Below, piece by piece: positions 63,034 to 64,000 of a stretch of DNA of 64,000 nt. Source of the DNA: Trichodesmium sp050015995 (GTDB lineage Bacteria > Cyanobacteriota > Cyanobacteriia > Cyanobacteriales > Microcoleaceae). The number at the start of each line of letters is the position of its first letter. The first letter of the stretch is position 1. The DNA lies in contig NZ_JBNHEP010000208.1 in NCBI RefSeq assembly GCF_050015995.1, forward strand, positions 1-64,000, written 5' to 3'. The position numbers were made by a program, and so were the translations under genes. Under the pieces are notes generated by a model that had not been told where the DNA came from, did not search any database, and worked only from the letters and a program-made list of their open reading frames with translations.

Positions 63034-63211
63034 TTGATAAATTATCAATTAGTTTTCCCTACTCCCTACTCTCTCTTTTCTGAAGATTGTTTTTATCATA
63101 GATATTAAATCTATGTTATAGTAAAAATCTACTAACTAAATTCTTAGTAGAAAAATTTTCTTAATATCTCAATTTTCAGACACCATAATATTTAACAATT
63201 TGTCCTAAAAG

Positions 63212-64000
63212 ATGAAAATTTTTAGTAATATACTTGCAGCTCCAGCAAAACCAAAACCACGCCCAGTTAAGAAACAACAACGTCGCGGAATAGAAATTAA
63301 ATCTGAACGAGAAATCGAAATTATGCGACAATCATGTAAAATTGTGGCAACGGTACTCAAAGAAATTTCTCAAATTGTTAAACCAGGAATGACTACTGCT
63401 GACCTAGATGCTTATGCTGAAAAACGCATTCGGGAAATGGGAGCAACACCAAGTTTTAAAGGTTATCATGGTTTTCCCGGTTCTATTTGTGCTTCTATAA
63501 ATAATGAAGTTGTACATGGTATTCCTAATAAGAAAAAAGTTATTCGAGTCGGTGATGTTTTAAAAGTAGATACAGGTGCTTATTATCAAGAATTTCACGG
63601 TGACTCTTGTATTACTATTGGGGTAGTTGAAGTTGCTCCAGAAGCTGCTAAATTAATTCGCGTTGCAGAAGAAGCAATGTATAAAGGTATTGAACAAGTA
63701 AAAGCTGGTGCTTATCTACTAGATATTGCAGGAGCTATTCAAGACCATGTAGAGGCAAATGGTTTTTCTGTAGTTGAAGAATTTACTGGTCATGGTGTGG
63801 GGAGAAATTTACATGAAGAACCTGCGGTATTTAATTTTCGGACGAAGAATTTGCCTAATGTTAAGCTCAGAGCAGGTATGACTTTAGCTATTGAACCTAT
63901 TCTTAATGCTGGTTCGAGGTTTACTAAGATTTTATCGGATAGGTGGACTGCTGTTACTGTTGATAATTCTCTTTCTGCTCAGTTTGAGCATACGGTATTA
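63212..64000 (+). CDS. map: Methionine aminopeptidase, type I (3' end beyond window)
   Basis: 263 codons open to the window edge. A basic Pro/Lys-rich N-terminal extension of about 27 residues precedes the catalytic domain. All five metal ligands are visible: Asp120 (KVDTG), Asp131 (GDSC), His194 (TGHGVG), Glu228 (IEP) and Glu259 (QFEHT). His102 (VVHGIP) is also conserved. It removes the initiator Met from nascent proteins in the cytosol. Only the last few residues should be missing. Confidence 0.95.
   Translation, partial: MKIFSNILAAPAKPKPRPVKKQQRRGIEIKSEREIEIMRQSCKIVATVLKEISQIVKPGMTTADLDAYAEKRIREMGATPSFKGYHGFPGSICASINNEVVHGIPNKKKVIRVGDVLKVDTGAYYQEFHGDSCITIGVVEVAPEAAKLIRVAEEAMYKGIEQVKAGAYLLDIAGAIQDHVEANGFSVVEEFTGHGVGRNLHEEPAVFNFRTKNLPNVKLRAGMTLAIEPILNAGSRFTKILSDRWTAVTVDNSLSAQFEHTVL

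Overview
The window reads as a chromosomal scaffold from a filamentous, Oscillatoriales-like cyanobacterium. Evidence includes a psbY gene, a bidirectional hoxEFUYH hydrogenase, cyanobacterial Ser/Thr kinases fused to GUN4 and WD40 domains, many HIP1 octamers (GCGATCGC), low GC, heptamer (STRR-type) tandem repeats and wide gaps packed with small palindromic elements. The genus cannot be fixed by eye. There is one 100-N assembly gap (31354-31453).

Layout. 1-6.5 kb: a 1476-aa CheB-CheR-PAS-histidine kinase-receiver hybrid, then a Uma2-type nuclease gene with a remnant of a second copy. 7.0-13.3 kb: hoxEFUYH on the minus strand, spread out by repeats between its genes. 13.9-18.0 kb: small metabolic and accessory genes (a [2Fe-2S] ferredoxin, DUF1499, SnoaL-like, cupin, a PD-(D/E)XK-like protein and a short ribbon-helix-helix protein). 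18.3-21.6 kb: a kinesin-light-chain-type TPR protein beside a P-loop ATPase. 21.8-25.8 kb: a haloacetate-dehalogenase-like hydrolase, a histone-deacetylase-family amidohydrolase and an unrecognised Cys-free protein. 26.2-37.1 kb: four Ser/Thr kinase genes with GUN4-type domains and a lipoprotein resembling ABC substrate-binding proteins; one kinase gene is split by a MITE. 37.3-39.2 kb: a solitary tnpB with a tandemly duplicated 3' end. 39.3-46.1 kb: acyl-ACP/acyl-CoA synthetase, YlqD-like protein, pyruvate dehydrogenase E2 and a quinone-oxidoreductase-like enzyme. 47.9-53.8 kb: a DMT exporter / PhyH-type dioxygenase / ornithine-cyclodeaminase-like cassette present twice, the second copy decayed. 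53.8-57.0 kb: a two-NTPase (AAA-like plus NACHT) membrane protein. 57.7-64 kb: a CPA1 antiporter, psbY, a gamma-carbonic-anhydrase-like protein, a TIGR02652-type protein, a VOC protein, a PepSY-type membrane protein and the 5' part of map, cut by the window edge.

Functional themes. HoxEFU (diaphorase) and HoxYH (hydrogenase) form one redox complex, with a divergent ferredoxin gene just upstream. The kinase array suggests paralogous signalling proteins with a tetrapyrrole-binding type of domain. The repeated exporter/hydroxylase/cyclodeaminase cassette suggests production and export of a small amino-acid-derived compound. That product is an inference.

Repeats. At least seven families of roughly 60-150 bp terminal-inverted-repeat or palindromic elements can be told apart. 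Two insertions can be reconstructed to the base with TA target duplications: one splits a GUN4 domain (26644-26757), and one lies inside another MITE whose empty relative sits about 300 bp away (57161-57279).
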